From Rutidosis leptorrhynchoides (taxonomy: Eukaryota; Streptophyta; Magnoliopsida; Asterales; Asteraceae): a stretch of DNA of 64,000 bases. Below, piece after piece: positions 1 to 12,123 of the stretch. Numbering within the stretch: the first letter of the stretch is position 1; every line of letters starts with the position of its first letter. The stretch lies in assembly GCF_046630445.1 (NCBI RefSeq), contig NC_092333.1, positions 358,455,001 to 358,519,000 of the forward strand, given 5' to 3'. Under the pieces are notes generated by a model. The model had not been told where the DNA came from. It was given only the letters and a program-made list of their open reading frames with translations, and made no database searches. The translations under genes were made by a program, and so were the position numbers.

Positions 1-1922
1 AGTTGTGTCGAGCTCCGGTTTTGGTGATACCAAAAGGTGTAGAGGATATGACGGTTTATTGTGATGCCTTGTTAAATGGGCTCGGGTGTGTTCTAATGCA
101 ACGGGTAAAAGTTATCTCTTATGACTCTTTTCAATTAAAGGAACACGAAAAGAGATATCCGACTCATGATCTTGAATTGGCGGCGGTGGTGCATGCGTTG
201 AAAATTTGGCGCCACTACTTGTATGGTGTCAAGTGTACGATTTATTTGGATCACAAGGGTTTAAAGCATCTCTTTGACCAACGATATTTGAACTATCGTC
301 AACGTAGATGGGTCGATGTGGTAAAAGATTATGATTGTGAGATACTTTACCATCCGGGTAAGGCGAATGTGGTCGCGGATGTGTTGAGTCAAAAAAGTCA
401 ACATCCGGCGATACGAGTACGATCGTTACACATGACTATTACTAATGACTTTCTTGTAAAGCTTGGTGAAATACAAATTGAAGCTTTTGTTAACAACAAG
501 CATGAAGAACGAATCATGAGGCAAACGGAGTCTATTACCTTAGGCCCGCATGGTTTGTTGTCCTTTCAAAGAAGAGTGTGGGTGCCTAAAATGAGTGATT
601 ACCGACAAGTGTTACTTGATGAAGCACATAACTCAAAGTATTTCATTCATCCGGGTGCAACAAAAATGTACCTCGATTTGAAGAAAGAGTATTGGTCGCC
701 CGGAATGAAACGTGACGTGGTTAAGTATGTTGAACAATGCGTTACGTGTTTGCAAGTTAAGGCCGAACACCAAAAGCCGTATGGTATGTTACAACCGTTA
801 GAAATTCTGAAATGGAAATGGGAGCACATTACCATGGATTTCATTACAAAGTTACCAAAGACGGCGATGACGCAATTTGATACAATTTGGGTGATAGTTG
901 ATCGGTTGATGAAAAGTGCATTGTTTCTTTCCATTCGAGAAACGATATCGTCGGAGACTTTGTCTAAGTTGTTTATCAAGGAGGTGATATCGAGACATGG
1001 GGTTCCTATATCTATTATTTCAGATCGGGATACTCATTTCACATCTCGATTTTGGAATAAGTTTCATGAAGATATGGGTACACAATTGAAGATGAGCACA
1101 GCGTATCATCCTCAAAGGGACGGCTAAACCGAACGTACGAATCAAACGTTGGAGGATATGTTACGGGCGTGTGTGATTGACTTCGGTGGTAGTTAGGATG
1201 AGCACTTGCCCTTGGTGGAATTCTCATACAACAATAGTTACCATACTAGTATTGGAATGCCACCTTATGAGATGCTTTATGGGCTAAGGTGTTGAACTCC
1301 GGTTTGTTGGAGTGAAGTGGGACAAAAGGAAATCGAGAGTACCGATTTGGTTTTGGAGACTAATAGTAAAATTGAGATGATTCGGGCACGATTAAAGGCG
1401 GCACAAGATAGACAAAAATCTTATGCCGATAAATGTAGGCGACCGATTGTGTTCCAAGAGGGTGACATGGTGATGCTTAAGGTTTCGGCATGGAAGGGTA
1501 TTATTCGGTTTAGAAAACAGGAAAACTTAGCTCCTCGATTTATTGGGCCTTTCAAAATTTTGGATCGTGTTGGAGAGGTTGCTTATAGATTGGAGTTACC
1601 CGAAGAGCTTGCGGGGATTCATAACACATTCCATGTTTCCCACCTCCGTAAGTGTCTTGCGGATGACTCAACGTGGGTACCGTTGGATGAGATTTCCTTG
1701 AACAACAAGTTAAAATATGTTGAGGAATCGATTGTCATTCTTGATGAGAAAGTTAAAATGTTGCGTAACAAAGAGGTAAGGACTTTTAAAGTCCAATGGC
1801 GTCATTGAAAGGGTTCCGAGTTTACATGGGAGTCCAAAGAGTTTATCTTGGTGTATCTTCCTGCTTGTCATGCGGCTTGGATTGCGAGAACGCAATCCGA
1901 ATCAAGTGGGGGAGAGTTGTAA
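1..1922 (+). pseudogene. Ty3/gypsy pol 3' part: RNase H, integrase, chromodomain-like tail (decayed)
   Basis: This is the C-terminal half of a retrotransposon polyprotein, cut by the window edge, so reverse transcriptase is not seen. In one frame (codons starting at position 3) it shows RNase H ([27 protein letters not shown], then ADVLSQK, keeping the acidic residues). Next comes the integrase HHCC zinc region ending [10 protein letters not shown], then the catalytic core with WEHITMDF and ISDRDTHF as the two Asp sites and TERTNQ carrying the Glu. A GPFKIL / TFHVSHLRKCL integrase tail and a chromodomain-like end (FKVQWRH) follow. The frame never shifts, but it carries in-frame stops at 1125-1127, 1194-1196, 1293-1295 and 1806-1808. 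It ends five bases inside the following LTR. The order RNase H then integrase plus this tail indicates Ty3/gypsy, probably a chromovirus such as Tekay/Del; the clade is inferred. Confidence 0.93.
1903..1917 (+). other. polypurine tract before 3' LTR
   Basis: A purine-rich run (AAGTGGGGGAGAG) lies directly before the TGTAAGACCC start of the LTR. This is where plus-strand priming occurs in LTR retrotransposons, and it fixes the LTR boundary at 1918. Confidence 0.75.
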
Positions 1923-3944
1923 GACCCGAAACCGATTTGTACATAATGTGTATATATATTGTTGGTTGAATTTTGTGACAGAGGGAGTGCGCGGCGCGCA
2001 TCTTCCTGCGCAGCGCGCAGAAGCTGCTGACAGCTCACTTCATTTTTATTCCACTTTAAAGTGGGTATTTTGGTCTTTTCACACTAGATCCGGGTTTGAG
2101 GCCACAAAACTGGTCAAGGATTATCCAAAACTCATTTACTCTCATACTCCAACCTTATCTTCTTCTCATTCAAGTTTAGAGAGAGAGTAGAGTGAGAAAG
2201 TAAGATCTTGAGTGATTCAAGTGGGTTTTTGCTAGATCGAGCTCAAATCTTGGTGTTCTTGCTTCCTAGCATCTCCTTTAGCGTTGTGGTAAGTCTCTAA
2301 ACCGATTTTGAGGTTAATTCATGTTTAAAGTTCATAAGTGAGACTTATTTGTGTTTCAACCCTAATTGGGGCAAGATTTGGGGTTTAGGGGTTTGATTAG
2401 TTATGTGAAAACCCGATTTGTTGTGTTTTGTGTTCAAAAGTTTAAGTGTGTGTATTTTTGAACTTGTAAGTGTTAAAACACTTGGTGAACTTGATTAAAA
2501 GAGCTTTTGTGTGTGAAATTAGTGAAAGCTTAAGTTTGACCCATTTTGGGTGTCAAAATGGATTTTGTGAATGAAATGGGCTAGAATGTGTTTAAGGGTC
2601 AAAAGAGGTGTAAATGTGTATTTCGGGAACGTGAACACTAGCCTTGATGAAATTGGACCTTTGGGCAGCGTTAAAAGTGCAAAAGGGTGAATATTGCACT
2701 TTGTGGTTAATTGGGCGATTTATGAGTCCAAGGGGATATGTGTTGATGATTGTAATAATGTAATAGGTAAATTTCATTGACGATCGAAGCGTGCGTGCTT
2801 ACTTGCTTTCACTTCTTGTGGATTAGAGGTGAGTGAAATAATTATACGTGTGTGTATATAATGTATTTATTTGTGTAGCGTGAGATGTGAATTGTCGAGG
2901 TGCTAAGACACTACGTTTCACGTGACGAGTGAAGTGTTGAGGTGCTAAGATACCACTCCGGTAATTATGAAGGAGTGTAGCATCTAGTTGTTAAGATGCC
3001 ACTCTAAAAAATATGACGGGTGAAGTGCCGAGGTGTTAAGACACCACCCGGGGTGAAGTATCGAAGTGTTAAGATGCCACCCGGGGGTTAGTGATACGCG
3101 GTGTTAAGTACACTAATGGATGTTGTGAACTCCGATGGCCTTTCGCGAGCTCCATTCCCTCGTATGATTAGTTAACCATGGTTGTGTGTTGTAGTGTAGC
3201 ATATTGTATCGTTCACGTTATATGCTATTGTTGTGCTAGCTTGTGATATCGGAGATTTAGCGTTATACTTTGCGATCGTATGCTAATTATATTGCTAGAA
3301 TGTGTGCGATAATTGTTTAAGTGGTTGCAAGTAAGTAGGTTATATATGTATATGTATAATTATTGCATTCACTAAGCATTTTGCTTACTCTCTCGTTGTT
3401 TACCCTTTTTAGGCTCTGACGTGGACAAAGGCAAGGGTATTCGTTTGGATTAGAGATTCACCCACTCTTGTTATGATAGTGGAGGCTTTTGTGATTTGAC
3501 CTAGGTTTTGGGTAGTTTAACCCCAAACACCATGCTCATCTTTTGTTTGATAATTAAACTCGTGGGTTGAAAACATATTGGTGATGTACGGGTCATCGTA
3601 CCCCTTTTTGTAAACTCGAAATCTTTTGATTTGGTTGAATTGTAATGGTCATAAGCGAATTAATATCTTAAGTGTATGTGTTTGGAAATTTGAACATTTG
3701 GGTGTAAAAACTGGCGATCAGCTTCTTTGGTGTAGTAGAGCGTGCTGCGCATAATAGTGCGCACCGCACAAATGGGCTGAACCATATATCATCTGGCTGG
3801 TACACATTCTGACCTGGAACGGCGCTTTAGCTTGCACCGCGCAACCATCTGTGCACTGCGCATATTGGTCTGGCCGAAATTCTGAGTCTGTTTTAAAAAA
3901 AAAATAATCGTGTGTTTTCGGTAAAACGAAGTTGAGTCATTACA
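1918..3944 (+). mobile_element. 3' LTR of the Ty3/gypsy element
   Basis: The LTR starts TGTAAGACCCG after the polypurine tract and probably ends at GAGTCATTACA, about 2.03 kb. The start is firm. The end is inferred from the CA terminus and the TTACA ending shared with other LTRs in the window. The matching 5' LTR lies outside the window, so target duplication cannot be checked. It contains GC-rich self-complementary stretches near 1985-2030 and 3740-3870 and a minisatellite near 2880-3090. Confidence 0.75.
2880..3090 (+). repeat. minisatellite inside the LTR (about 45-60 bp unit)
   Basis: Four or more imperfect copies of a unit containing GTGAAGTG..GAGGTG.TAAGA..CCAC(T/C)C follow one another. 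The clearest starts are near 2925, 3018 and 3053. Copies differ by several bases, so the array is old. No coding potential is seen. Confidence 0.6.
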
Positions 3945-5202
3945 AATCATCTAACTAGCATGGCAATCCTTATTTAAACATGGAAATATCACTAATTTAA
4001 AGCATGGTAAAATAATAAATCACAGTAGCATGGCATGCTACTTAAACGCTATCCGAAGATAGACTCACTCACTGATTACCAGCTACAACTCAGTTATCTT
4101 ACTTCTGACCTTCTTCCTTGTTCTTATCACCTGAGAACAATACAAATGAAGTCAATATACATATCTCAATCAATATTATAATCAAATCATACTATAAACT
4201 AGGTCATAACATCATTTCATAATTCCACAACATAACTCCATTCAATATCGTCAAACAAGTTCGTGGAAACCGGGACATACATGCCAAAACCTATTTTCCC
4301 ACCACAAAACAATTTGATCCAGCTTCTTAAAAGTTAATCATTGAAAAGTACTCTTCAATGCAATTCCATCGATATTTGATTCATCAAAAACGAAATTATG
4401 GTTTGAAAGTTATGACCAAAACAAATTTCTCAAAATGCTGAAAAGACACACTACCCAACTCGGTAGTGTGTGTCATAGACACTTGGTCGAGTGTGTAGAC
4501 ACACGTCCGAATGAGTAGAGACACTCGACCGAATGACTTTTCAAAAGATACACTACCGAGTGTGTAGACACACGGCCCAATACAAAAGACACATGGCCGA
4601 GTGTGTAGACACACGACCCACTTCCAAAAGACACACTACCGAGTGTGTTCTTGAGCTGCTGAAATTGAAAAAGTGATGGGTTTGAGCTAAAAATCACCAA
4701 ATCTTGACCATATACTCGTTTTCAACCTCAAAACTTATCACATCTTGTTTATAAAACCTTTTAGGACATAAACCCACAAGTGTTACATCAAAACAACAAC
4801 AAATTGCACCAATTTGACATCAAAACCCACTTTGACAAAAATCTAACTTCAAACTCAATTTGACACAAATTTAGGTAATGAAAATGGGTAATTCTTACCT
4901 TATTTGAATCAGTAAAACACAAAGAATCAATTTCTAACACAAATTAGACTTCAAATCCAGATTTAGAGAATTAGAGTTCAAGAGGAAGAAGAAGTTAGGT
5001 ACGGGAGTGATTTGGGAATTTTCTAGAGAGAGTGAAGAACATGGGAGAAATAAAGCAGCCTATGCACTTATTTGGGGTTAAAACCCCATACCCCACAATA
5101 CACGGGTATTTATCAGTTATCTGAAAACTTTCGTACTTAATTTGACGGCCCTAACGGAATTCAAATTAAATAAACGAACCTGTTTTGTGACCCTTGTCAC
5201 AA
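3945..5202 (-). mobile_element. LTR remnant, minus strand (probably interrupted on its left by the gypsy element)
   Basis: Read on the minus strand, the segment begins TGTGACAAGGGTCAC at about 5202. Farther in it contains TTGTTCTCAGGTG near 4125-4140, comparable to the TTTATTCTCAGGTA motif inside other LTRs here. No clear CA end is seen before the gypsy 3' LTR boundary at 3944, so the rest probably lies left of the window. The start fits a TG terminus but no duplication could be tested. It could be another repeat class. Confidence 0.4.
4438..4650. repeat. short palindrome-rich tandem repeat
   Basis: About four imperfect copies of a roughly 45-60 bp unit combine AAAAGACACACTACCGAGTG with GAGTGTGTAGACACACG. 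The GTGTGTAGACACAC core is an inverted repeat, so each unit could fold into a small hairpin. Apparent reading frames here (Cys/Gly/Ser-rich on the minus strand) are products of the repeat, not genes. Confidence 0.65.
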
Positions 5203-5570
5203 ACTGGTCTTAACCAAATAATAAAATAATACTATTCACATAATTAAAATAAAAGCATATAAAACACATAATAAAATCGTAAGGGAAAAATAGTCCACTT
5301 ACAACTAGCTCGGGTTTCAATCTGTTACAAATCGATCCTGGAAGATCCAGGTGTGATACGCCGGGTTTGCTTCTGTGTTTCAGTGGTTGGTGGTGGTATG
5401 GGAATGAACCATCAAGGAATTTGAATAGCCCATATCCGTCTAGTGTCTCTTGAATCTGTAGTTTCCAAAAAATGGTAATTCGCAGAGTTGAGTTTGTTGC
5501 TATTATTGAGTGTAACGATGATGACTGCTGATACGAGGCCAAGTTCATTGGGTATTGTATGTGCAGACAT
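5203..5570 (-). pseudogene. Copia-type gag N-terminal fragment, frameshifted
   Basis: On the minus strand an ATG at 5570-5568 opens a short frame reading ..NNSNKLNSANYHF. It then jumps frame at the A6 run 5467-5472 and continues WKLQIQETLDGYGLFKFLDG. The pattern LN..NYH.WK.QI...L.GYGLF.FLDG is the N-terminal gag motif of Ty1/Copia elements. The similarity fades after about residue 55 and the frame runs into the LTR remnant at 5202, so the rest of the element is absent. Broken and not expressed as a gag protein; family assignment rests on this motif only. Confidence 0.6.
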
Positions 5571-5830
5571 GTTTGTGGATCAAAAAATAGGTCACCAGAA
5601 GGTTTAGGATCGCTAGTTTTGTGCTTATATCATATAGAACATATGAAGTGTAATCTTAATATTATTATTGATGATCAAGTTTACAATATATAGAGTTACG
5701 TACATGTGTACATCAGATACATAACAGATAAACTAGAGCTTCCTATTCTATAGGAATAGATATACAACAATAGCTAACTAACTCTTGTGATATTTATCAT
5801 GTTTATCCTTATCAAAAATCCGATCTCATA
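5571..5830 (-). mobile_element. Copia 5' LTR end and degenerate primer-binding site
   Basis: Upstream of the Copia gag start (minus strand), ATGATATAAGCAC at 5621-5633 resembles the tRNA-Met primer site TGGTATCAGAGC with a few changes. Beyond it, AT-rich sequence with AGTTAGTTAGCTATTGTTG near 5770-5795 looks like a short Copia LTR. The outer LTR boundary is not clear. Confidence 0.4.
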
Positions 5831-7782
5831 TCTTGAGATAGTTCTCCCCAGTTTATCTAGGTTGTTGTATATTTTAATCAATATATACATATATAGTAAT
5901 TTAAAAAATGTTTTTCGTGTTCTTCATTATAATATAATTATCATTAAATTTTGTGTATACAACAAACTGTTTCAATAATATAATTAAAATTTTACCTCTT
6001 TATAGTGACTGTATTTCATGATGAGAACTTTAAGAATTTGTTAAAATATTAATTTCTGTTAATTTATTAATGTTATCTTCACGTCTGATTTTTTGCGAAA
6101 GTATGTAACTTAACAGAAGCGGCTGCAAATGATACAATTGTTGTTGACTCTACAAGTCTACTTAGAAGATAATAAGATCTTTTTATCAAACAAACAACAA
6201 TTAAAACTATCATAACTAATATTCTGTAAACAAATATTGAAACGAATTCACAACCAAGAAACTAAAAATATTGAGACCACCAAATCCAAAGTCATCATGA
6301 TCATGGATCAAAAGTATCAAAAGTGGTTGTCGCATAACCAATTGAACACGAAGCCAAGTAAAAGCTCTTGATGGGCGACCACAGAGAACAAAAGAGATGA
6401 GGCCAAACACAAGTCAACCGCCCGAACGGCTGTTACTACAACTGTTAATACAAATGTTAATACAACTTTAAGTTTGTTATTTAAATATATTTCACATAGT
6501 TATAGACATTTAGTGAACATCTAATTTGTCTTATGAGCAATATGCTATATGTAGAAAGTAAAATTTTGACTTTTATATTTATCGTAATTTGTTATATGTA
6601 TCCATCATATTTGCATTTATGTAATTTAAGTATATTAATCATTCAAGTCATATTTTTCTCCTTCCTCTCTCTTTCAATGGTGTTTGCGGGTGTCGAACAC
6701 TGCATTTTCATGATCATGTGTTTTTTTTGAAGTTGACAGTAGGGGTTGTTCTGGTTTCTCTCTAGACAAAATTGCAAGGCTGTCAGAATTTTTATATGCT
6801 TGGTTCGAGCTATCACCTATGGTCATTTTCAAGCATCATTGATTTCTTTGGTCATTTGGGTCTTCATCCAATATTAGTGTTGTGTCGCCACTTGTTTTTT
6901 GTATTTGCCCGCAGCTTATTCAGTTCTTCTAGCTCTTATTTTTGTTTTCATTACCAGTTCATCTTTGTCTCTTAGTGTTATCTCAATTTTCTTTGCTCGC
7001 AGTTTGACTTTTCGATTTTCGTGCACTGCTACTTGAGTTTTTTCCTTTATTACTGAGATGAATGTGGATAACGCGTAAGCCACCAAACTGTTCCTGGCAA
7101 TTGATATCAATTTTCGAATATATTGTTAGAGATAGTTGTATGGAATTTGAGTGATTTCTTTAAGGCCGCTTCTTATCCTACTTCATTTTCACTTAAATTC
7201 TCTCCTACACATCAGCGCCACATCAGCACAAACACATTCACATTCCTTTCACTAAACCCACTCTATCTTACATTCCATTTCAAACTTCAACCAAATTAAA
7301 ATTATTATTAAATATTAAATAGGATAAATAAATAAATAATAATAAAACAGTATTAAACATTAACTTATAAACGTTAATTCTGTATAAACTTTAATTTTTT
7401 ATATAAACATCTTTTTTTCGTACTTGTATAAATATTAATTTTCTTGTTTTTTGACGTTTGTACATATATACATTTATACATGAATACATGATACATACAC
7501 AAAGTGAAACTGGGTTGTAGTGAAAAAGAATCTTTTTCCTTTATCTATCCCTTCCTTTTACTTTATGAATATAAAAATAATAATATAATAATACACCATA
7601 TTATCTCCATATACTAAAACACATAGTTATAATGTAGCGATCGTCCTTGATAGTCTTTTCACAACTTTCTTTTCTAAAACTTTTCATTTCAGCCAATCAA
7701 AGTTATCCACCTATGCCAAAATTAATATGAAAAGATAAAAGTAGTCAAGTGGGGCCCAATAATTTTGCCATCTCTTCGTTGC
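5831..7782. other. AT-rich sequence without recognised gene
   Basis: No convincing coding region is seen; the short frames on both strands lack family motifs. A 20-base string TATTGTTAGAGATAGTTGTA at 7122-7141 recurs exactly at 25886-25905, on the other side of element A, and may be the start of a short Copia-like LTR in both places. The last bases form the left flank of the element A insertion. Confidence 0.6.
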
Positions 7783-7787
7783 AGTAG
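7783..7787 (+). repeat. target-site duplication of element A, left copy
   Basis: AGTAG directly precedes the TGTGACGACCC start of the 5' LTR. The identical AGTAG follows the 3' LTR at 25767-25771. Confidence 0.9.
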
Positions 7788-8164
7788 TGTGACGACCCGA
7801 AAATTTTCGACCAAATTCAAACTTAATCTTATATGAGATCGACACGATAAGCAAAGTCCGTAATGTTGAGTCTTATAAATTTTGAACTGTTTACATGGAT
7901 TCATTTAACCGTGACTATTTTCAACGATTCACGAACCTTTAATTGTAAACAGAAATGTAAAAATAAATAATTACATATGAAAATAATTATATTAAATACA
8001 TCAATGAATCATTATGTAAATTAGTTATTATAAAAGATAATTTTAAATAACTAAAACTTGTTACTTTAAATAGATAAGGCGTATTGAATATAAATGGTTT
8101 CAAACATAATTTATCAATATTATCAAAGTATTAAAGGTGTAATGTTATATTCTGGGTTTAATTG

Positions 8165-8167
<3 letters not shown>

Positions 8168-8240
<73 letters not shown>

Positions 8241-8279
8241 GTATATATATATGTATATATATATACGTATATATATATA
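8168..8279. repeat. (AT)n microsatellite
   Basis: Nearly pure TA dinucleotides to about 8233, then TA interrupted by G and C steps. The partner LTR has its own (TA)n at 23167-23274 of different composition, so the tract changed after insertion. The Tyr-Ile reading frame across it is an artefact. Confidence 0.95.
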
Positions 8280-8784
8280 ATTAGTTATCCAATTAATATT
8301 TAAAAACATAAATTTTATATATAGTAGTATATATATAAATCTATATATGAAGTCTATTCATAAGTTTTATTAAATTGCAATATATACATATTAAATGTTC
8401 AATAAATGTTGTCGAATAATATATGATATGATAATATTACATAATTAATAAAATGCAATATATTAAATGTAATTACAAGTTAAACATATAACTGTTATAC
8501 TAATATTATTATTACTTCCATTACTAATAATAATATCAATATGAATATTAAAATCAGTGTTAGTCATATTATTGTTTTCAATAGATAATATAGGAAAGTT
8601 GACACGTATAAACTGTTATGATATTATTGTTATCATTATTAATATCACTATTATATTATAATGAGTAATAAAAGTTTGATTAAGATTATTATTATTATTT
8701 TTGTATTTACAAATATCATTAAAAATCATTACTATCATTATGAATATTATTAGAAAATAATACAATTTATTATTTGTATCATTA

Positions 8785-8785
8785 A

Positions 8786-8854
<69 letters not shown>
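8785..8854. repeat. (ATT)n microsatellite
   Basis: About 23 units of TTA/ATT. The partner in the 3' LTR is at 23777-23860 and is longer. Confidence 0.95.
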
Positions 8855-8855
<1 letters not shown>

Positions 8856-9946
8856 TAATCTATTATTGGTATTATTGATATTATTATAATTTTATCTATT
8901 ATTATTATTAATATTTTTTTATTTATTAATGAGTGATTATTACTAACATTAATTATTAATTATTAATATTAATTAATTAAATATAGAATTATAAATAAAA
9001 GAGATATACAATTACAGATATATATGAATACGTGTAAATACGGATAAATATATATATACTTCATATACAAATACAGCAAGATTAGTATTCTGTTGCATAT
9101 CATTTTCAAACTTTTGTGAATTGATTTTATGTTCCTAAATTCGTACCAATCAGTGTATTATCATATGAATGAATCCAAATGCAGTTGGGTGTCTTAATCT
9201 GCCTTATTATTTATTTATTTTTCGTACCTGTTGAAGCAAATTTTGTCGACTAAATTCAACTACAATCCAATTGTTAATTGACTCGTTATAATCATAGTAA
9301 TATCTCCTACCCTTTATATAACCTCTAATAATACAAATTGCTGAAAAACAGATCGATTAAACAAAATTTTTTTTTGAAATAAACCGTCGACTGCCCTGTT
9401 CGTGTTTAAAATTTTGAAAAGCTCGAATTTGAATTTTAATTCAAAATGTGTTAATGAGGTCTTGTTAGGAACCTTTTGTTTAAACTATCTGTAAAATATC
9501 ATGGTTCAATTCTTCCTATCAATCGAGAATTTTGGAGTGAAAGCTATTTTTTCAAAAAGTCAACATAATTGTTCATCATGAAATTAGAAGTTGTCTTGAT
9601 GTTTTGAATTAAATTGATGATGCAGAAAGATTACATAAATGATTTGGAACCTTTTTCATGTTGTAAGCTTTGTCTAAAACGTCCTAGAATTTGAAGTTTG
9701 ATTTTTAGTCAATGGTGTTCATAATCGATCAGTTTCAGCTTCTTTTTCTTTATTTCTTTTGTTTTGATTAATTCCAGTCGATCATTAAACGTTTTTGTAT
9801 ACACTTAGAATCATAAAATTTATTAAGAAAATCATTGTTACATGAATTTGATTTTGGTCGATTTAACTCATGAAGAAGAAGGAGAAGCAAACTAATCAGA
9901 TTAAATAAAAAAATTGGTTTCTGATATATTCATAAAAACAGAAATA

Positions 9947-10010
9947 GACGAGTGGTTAAGTATGGATTCGGGTGAGCAAGAGGTCTCAGGTTCGAGCCCG
10001 GATGTGGCAG
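9947..10010 (+). other. tRNA-like module inside the LTR
   Basis: GAGTGGTTAAG resembles a Pol III box A, and 27 bases farther GGTTCGAGCCC matches box B (GGTTCGANNCC). The whole reads like the A-to-B part of a tRNA of Ser/Leu type, followed by a T run and ATT repeats. No complete acceptor stem is visible, so it is not a working tRNA gene. It is best read as a tRNA-derived SINE head or an internal promoter captured in the LTR. Confidence 0.6.
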
Positions 10011-10028
10011 GTTTTTTTCAGAAACCTT

Positions 10029-10150
10029 TAAAGGTAGTTCATTTTACTTATTATTATTATTGTTATTATTTATTGTTATTATTATTATGATAGTTATTAT
10101 TACTCCTAATATTTAGAAGTATGATTAATATTATCCTTAATTAAATTAAT

Positions 10151-10186
<36 letters not shown>

Positions 10187-10600
10187 ATTATTAATAAAAC
10201 AAGTATTATTATTATTATTATTAATATTATCATTATGATTATTAATATGATATTTAGTAATGTTAATATTAAACTTATTATCACTATTACTATTATTAGT
10301 ATTACCATTATTATTATTAGCATTAGTATCAAAATGATTAATAAAATCATCGTTATTATAACTAACATTAGAATGAGATTATTAGAATAATTAGTATTAT
10401 TATTATTGTTATCATTAAGTATTAATAGTTTTATTATTACTATTATAATACAATTTATTATATTTATCACCAATATTAGTATCATTATCATATTTATAAT
10501 TATTGAAATCATTAATATTATTAATATAAGTATTATTATTAACATTATCAGTATTATAATTATCGTATTTAGTGTTATTATAATAACTATTTTTCCTAAC
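10029..10600. repeat. degenerate ATT-rich low-complexity tract
   Basis: Long interrupted ATT/TTA repeats give open frames of Ile or Asn on both strands that are not proteins. The 3' LTR equivalent is 24190-24780. Confidence 0.9.
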
Positions 10601-10677
10601 AAATGATATGTATAAAAATATACTAAGACACATAACATAACAAAATCAATAGTTTCATATACAAAAAGAATATTTGA

Positions 10678-10680
<3 letters not shown>

Positions 10681-10744
<64 letters not shown>
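10681..10744. repeat. (AT)n microsatellite
   Basis: About 32 AT units, followed by a second short run at 10780-10803. In the 3' LTR the matching site (24861-24869) has only a few units, which shows expansion or contraction since insertion. Confidence 0.95.
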
Positions 10745-10746
<2 letters not shown>

Positions 10747-10779
10747 TTAATATAAAAATGATACAACTAATAAAGTATT

Positions 10780-10811
<32 letters not shown>

Positions 10812-11740
10812 TGCTTACAATTATGTGTATTAATAAATATATAAATGATATAGGTTCGTGAATCTAAGGCCAACCCTGCACTTGTTCAGTGTCGTCATAT
10901 GTATTTTTACTACAAAATACAGTATTGTGAGTTTCATTTGCTCCCTTTTTAAATGCTTTTGCAATATATATTTTTGAGACTGAGAATACATGCGCTGTTT
11001 TTTATAAATGTTTGATGAAATAGACATAAGTAATTGAAACTACATTCTATGGTTGAATGATCGAAGCCGAATATGCCTCTTTTTGCTTTGTAGCCTAAGA
11101 ATTAGTAAACCGATCTACTAATTGACGCGAATCCTAAAGATAGATCTATTGGGCCTAACAAACCACATCCATGGTTGCGGATGCTTTAGTACTTCGATGT
11201 TTTTTTTATCATGTCCGATGGATGTCCCAGAATGATGGGGATATTCTTATATGCATCTTGTTAATGTCGGTTACCAGGTGTTCAATCCATATGAATGATT
11301 TTTATGCAGATGCATGATATTTATGAGTAATGAAATGAAAATCTTGTATTCGATTAAATTAATGGAAATGATTGTTTATGATAAACTAATGAACTCACCA
11401 ACCTTTTGGTTGACACTTGAAAGCATGTTTATTCTCAGGTATGAAAGAAATCTTCCGCTGTGCATTTGCTTATTTTAGAGATATTACTTGGAGTCATTCA
11501 TGACTTATTTCAAAAGACGTTGCATTCGAGTCATTGAGTTCATCAAGAATATTATTAAGTCATTGATAGTTTGATATATTATGAAATGGTATGCATGCTT
11601 GTTAACTTTCGATGTAATGAAAGTTTGTCTTTTAAAAATGAATGCAATGTTTGTAAAATGTATCATATGGAGGTCAAATACCTCGCGATGTAACCAAATG
11701 TAATGTATTCGTCCAGATGGATTAGGATGAGTTATTATAG

Positions 11741-11758
11741 TTGGTATCAGAGCGGTGG
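11741..11758 (+). promoter_or_regulatory. primer-binding site of element A
   Basis: TTGGTATCAGAGCGGTGG starts two bases after the LTR. TGGTATCAGAGC is complementary to the 3' end of plant initiator tRNA-Met, the usual primer for minus-strand synthesis. Confidence 0.85.
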
Positions 11759-12123
11759 TCTTAGCGAACCAGATCTTGCATTAGTGTGTCTAACTGATAG
11801 TTGTTAAGATGCATTAGTGAGTCTGGACTTCGACCGTGTCTGCATGTCAAAAGTTTTGCTTATCATTTCGTGTTAAAAATTACCTGCTTATCATTCTTAG
11901 TCTAGACACGTCTTACTGCAGTTAGTGCATCGATAGTGTATAGACAAAATTCATATCTTAGCGTATCTGTTACTATAGACTTTACCTGATAGCTTCCGTA
12001 GATTCATTCGTAACTTATGGGATTTTAGTATTATATATGCATATGTAAATTATGTATTGCAGGATACTAATCTACGTCCTACAATCTATTTCTTATCAAA
12101 AATCCTTCATTTGATCGTACGAT

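Larger units (their letters stand above)
7788..11739 (+). repeat. 5' LTR of element A
   Basis: About 3.95 kb, starting TGTGACGACCC and ending GAGTTATTATA (a decayed TTACA). By eye it differs from the 3' LTR at six positions in the first 190 bases. It keeps about 850 bp (roughly 8970-9817) and 82 bp (11370-11451) that are missing in the 3' copy. It holds AT and ATT microsatellites, a tRNA-like module at 9947-10010, and the shared LTR core at about 10855-11250. Confidence 0.92.

Noticed and set aside
5210..5548. 112-codon minus-strand frame as a host gene
   Set aside because: Its N-terminal half is the shifted Copia gag motif. The rest is AT-rich noise.
6216..6410. 64-codon minus-strand frame (LCGRPSRAFTWLRVQ)
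   Set aside because: It has no recognised motif and stops on both sides, so evidence is too weak to call a gene fragment.
9947..10010. Possible working tRNA genes at the tRNA-like modules
   Set aside because: No complete acceptor stem or consistent anticodon arm can be drawn, and all copies lie within LTRs.
10141..10638. 165-codon minus-strand frame rich in Ile
   Set aside because: It is a translation of the ATT repeat tract in the LTR of A. No protein family is implied.
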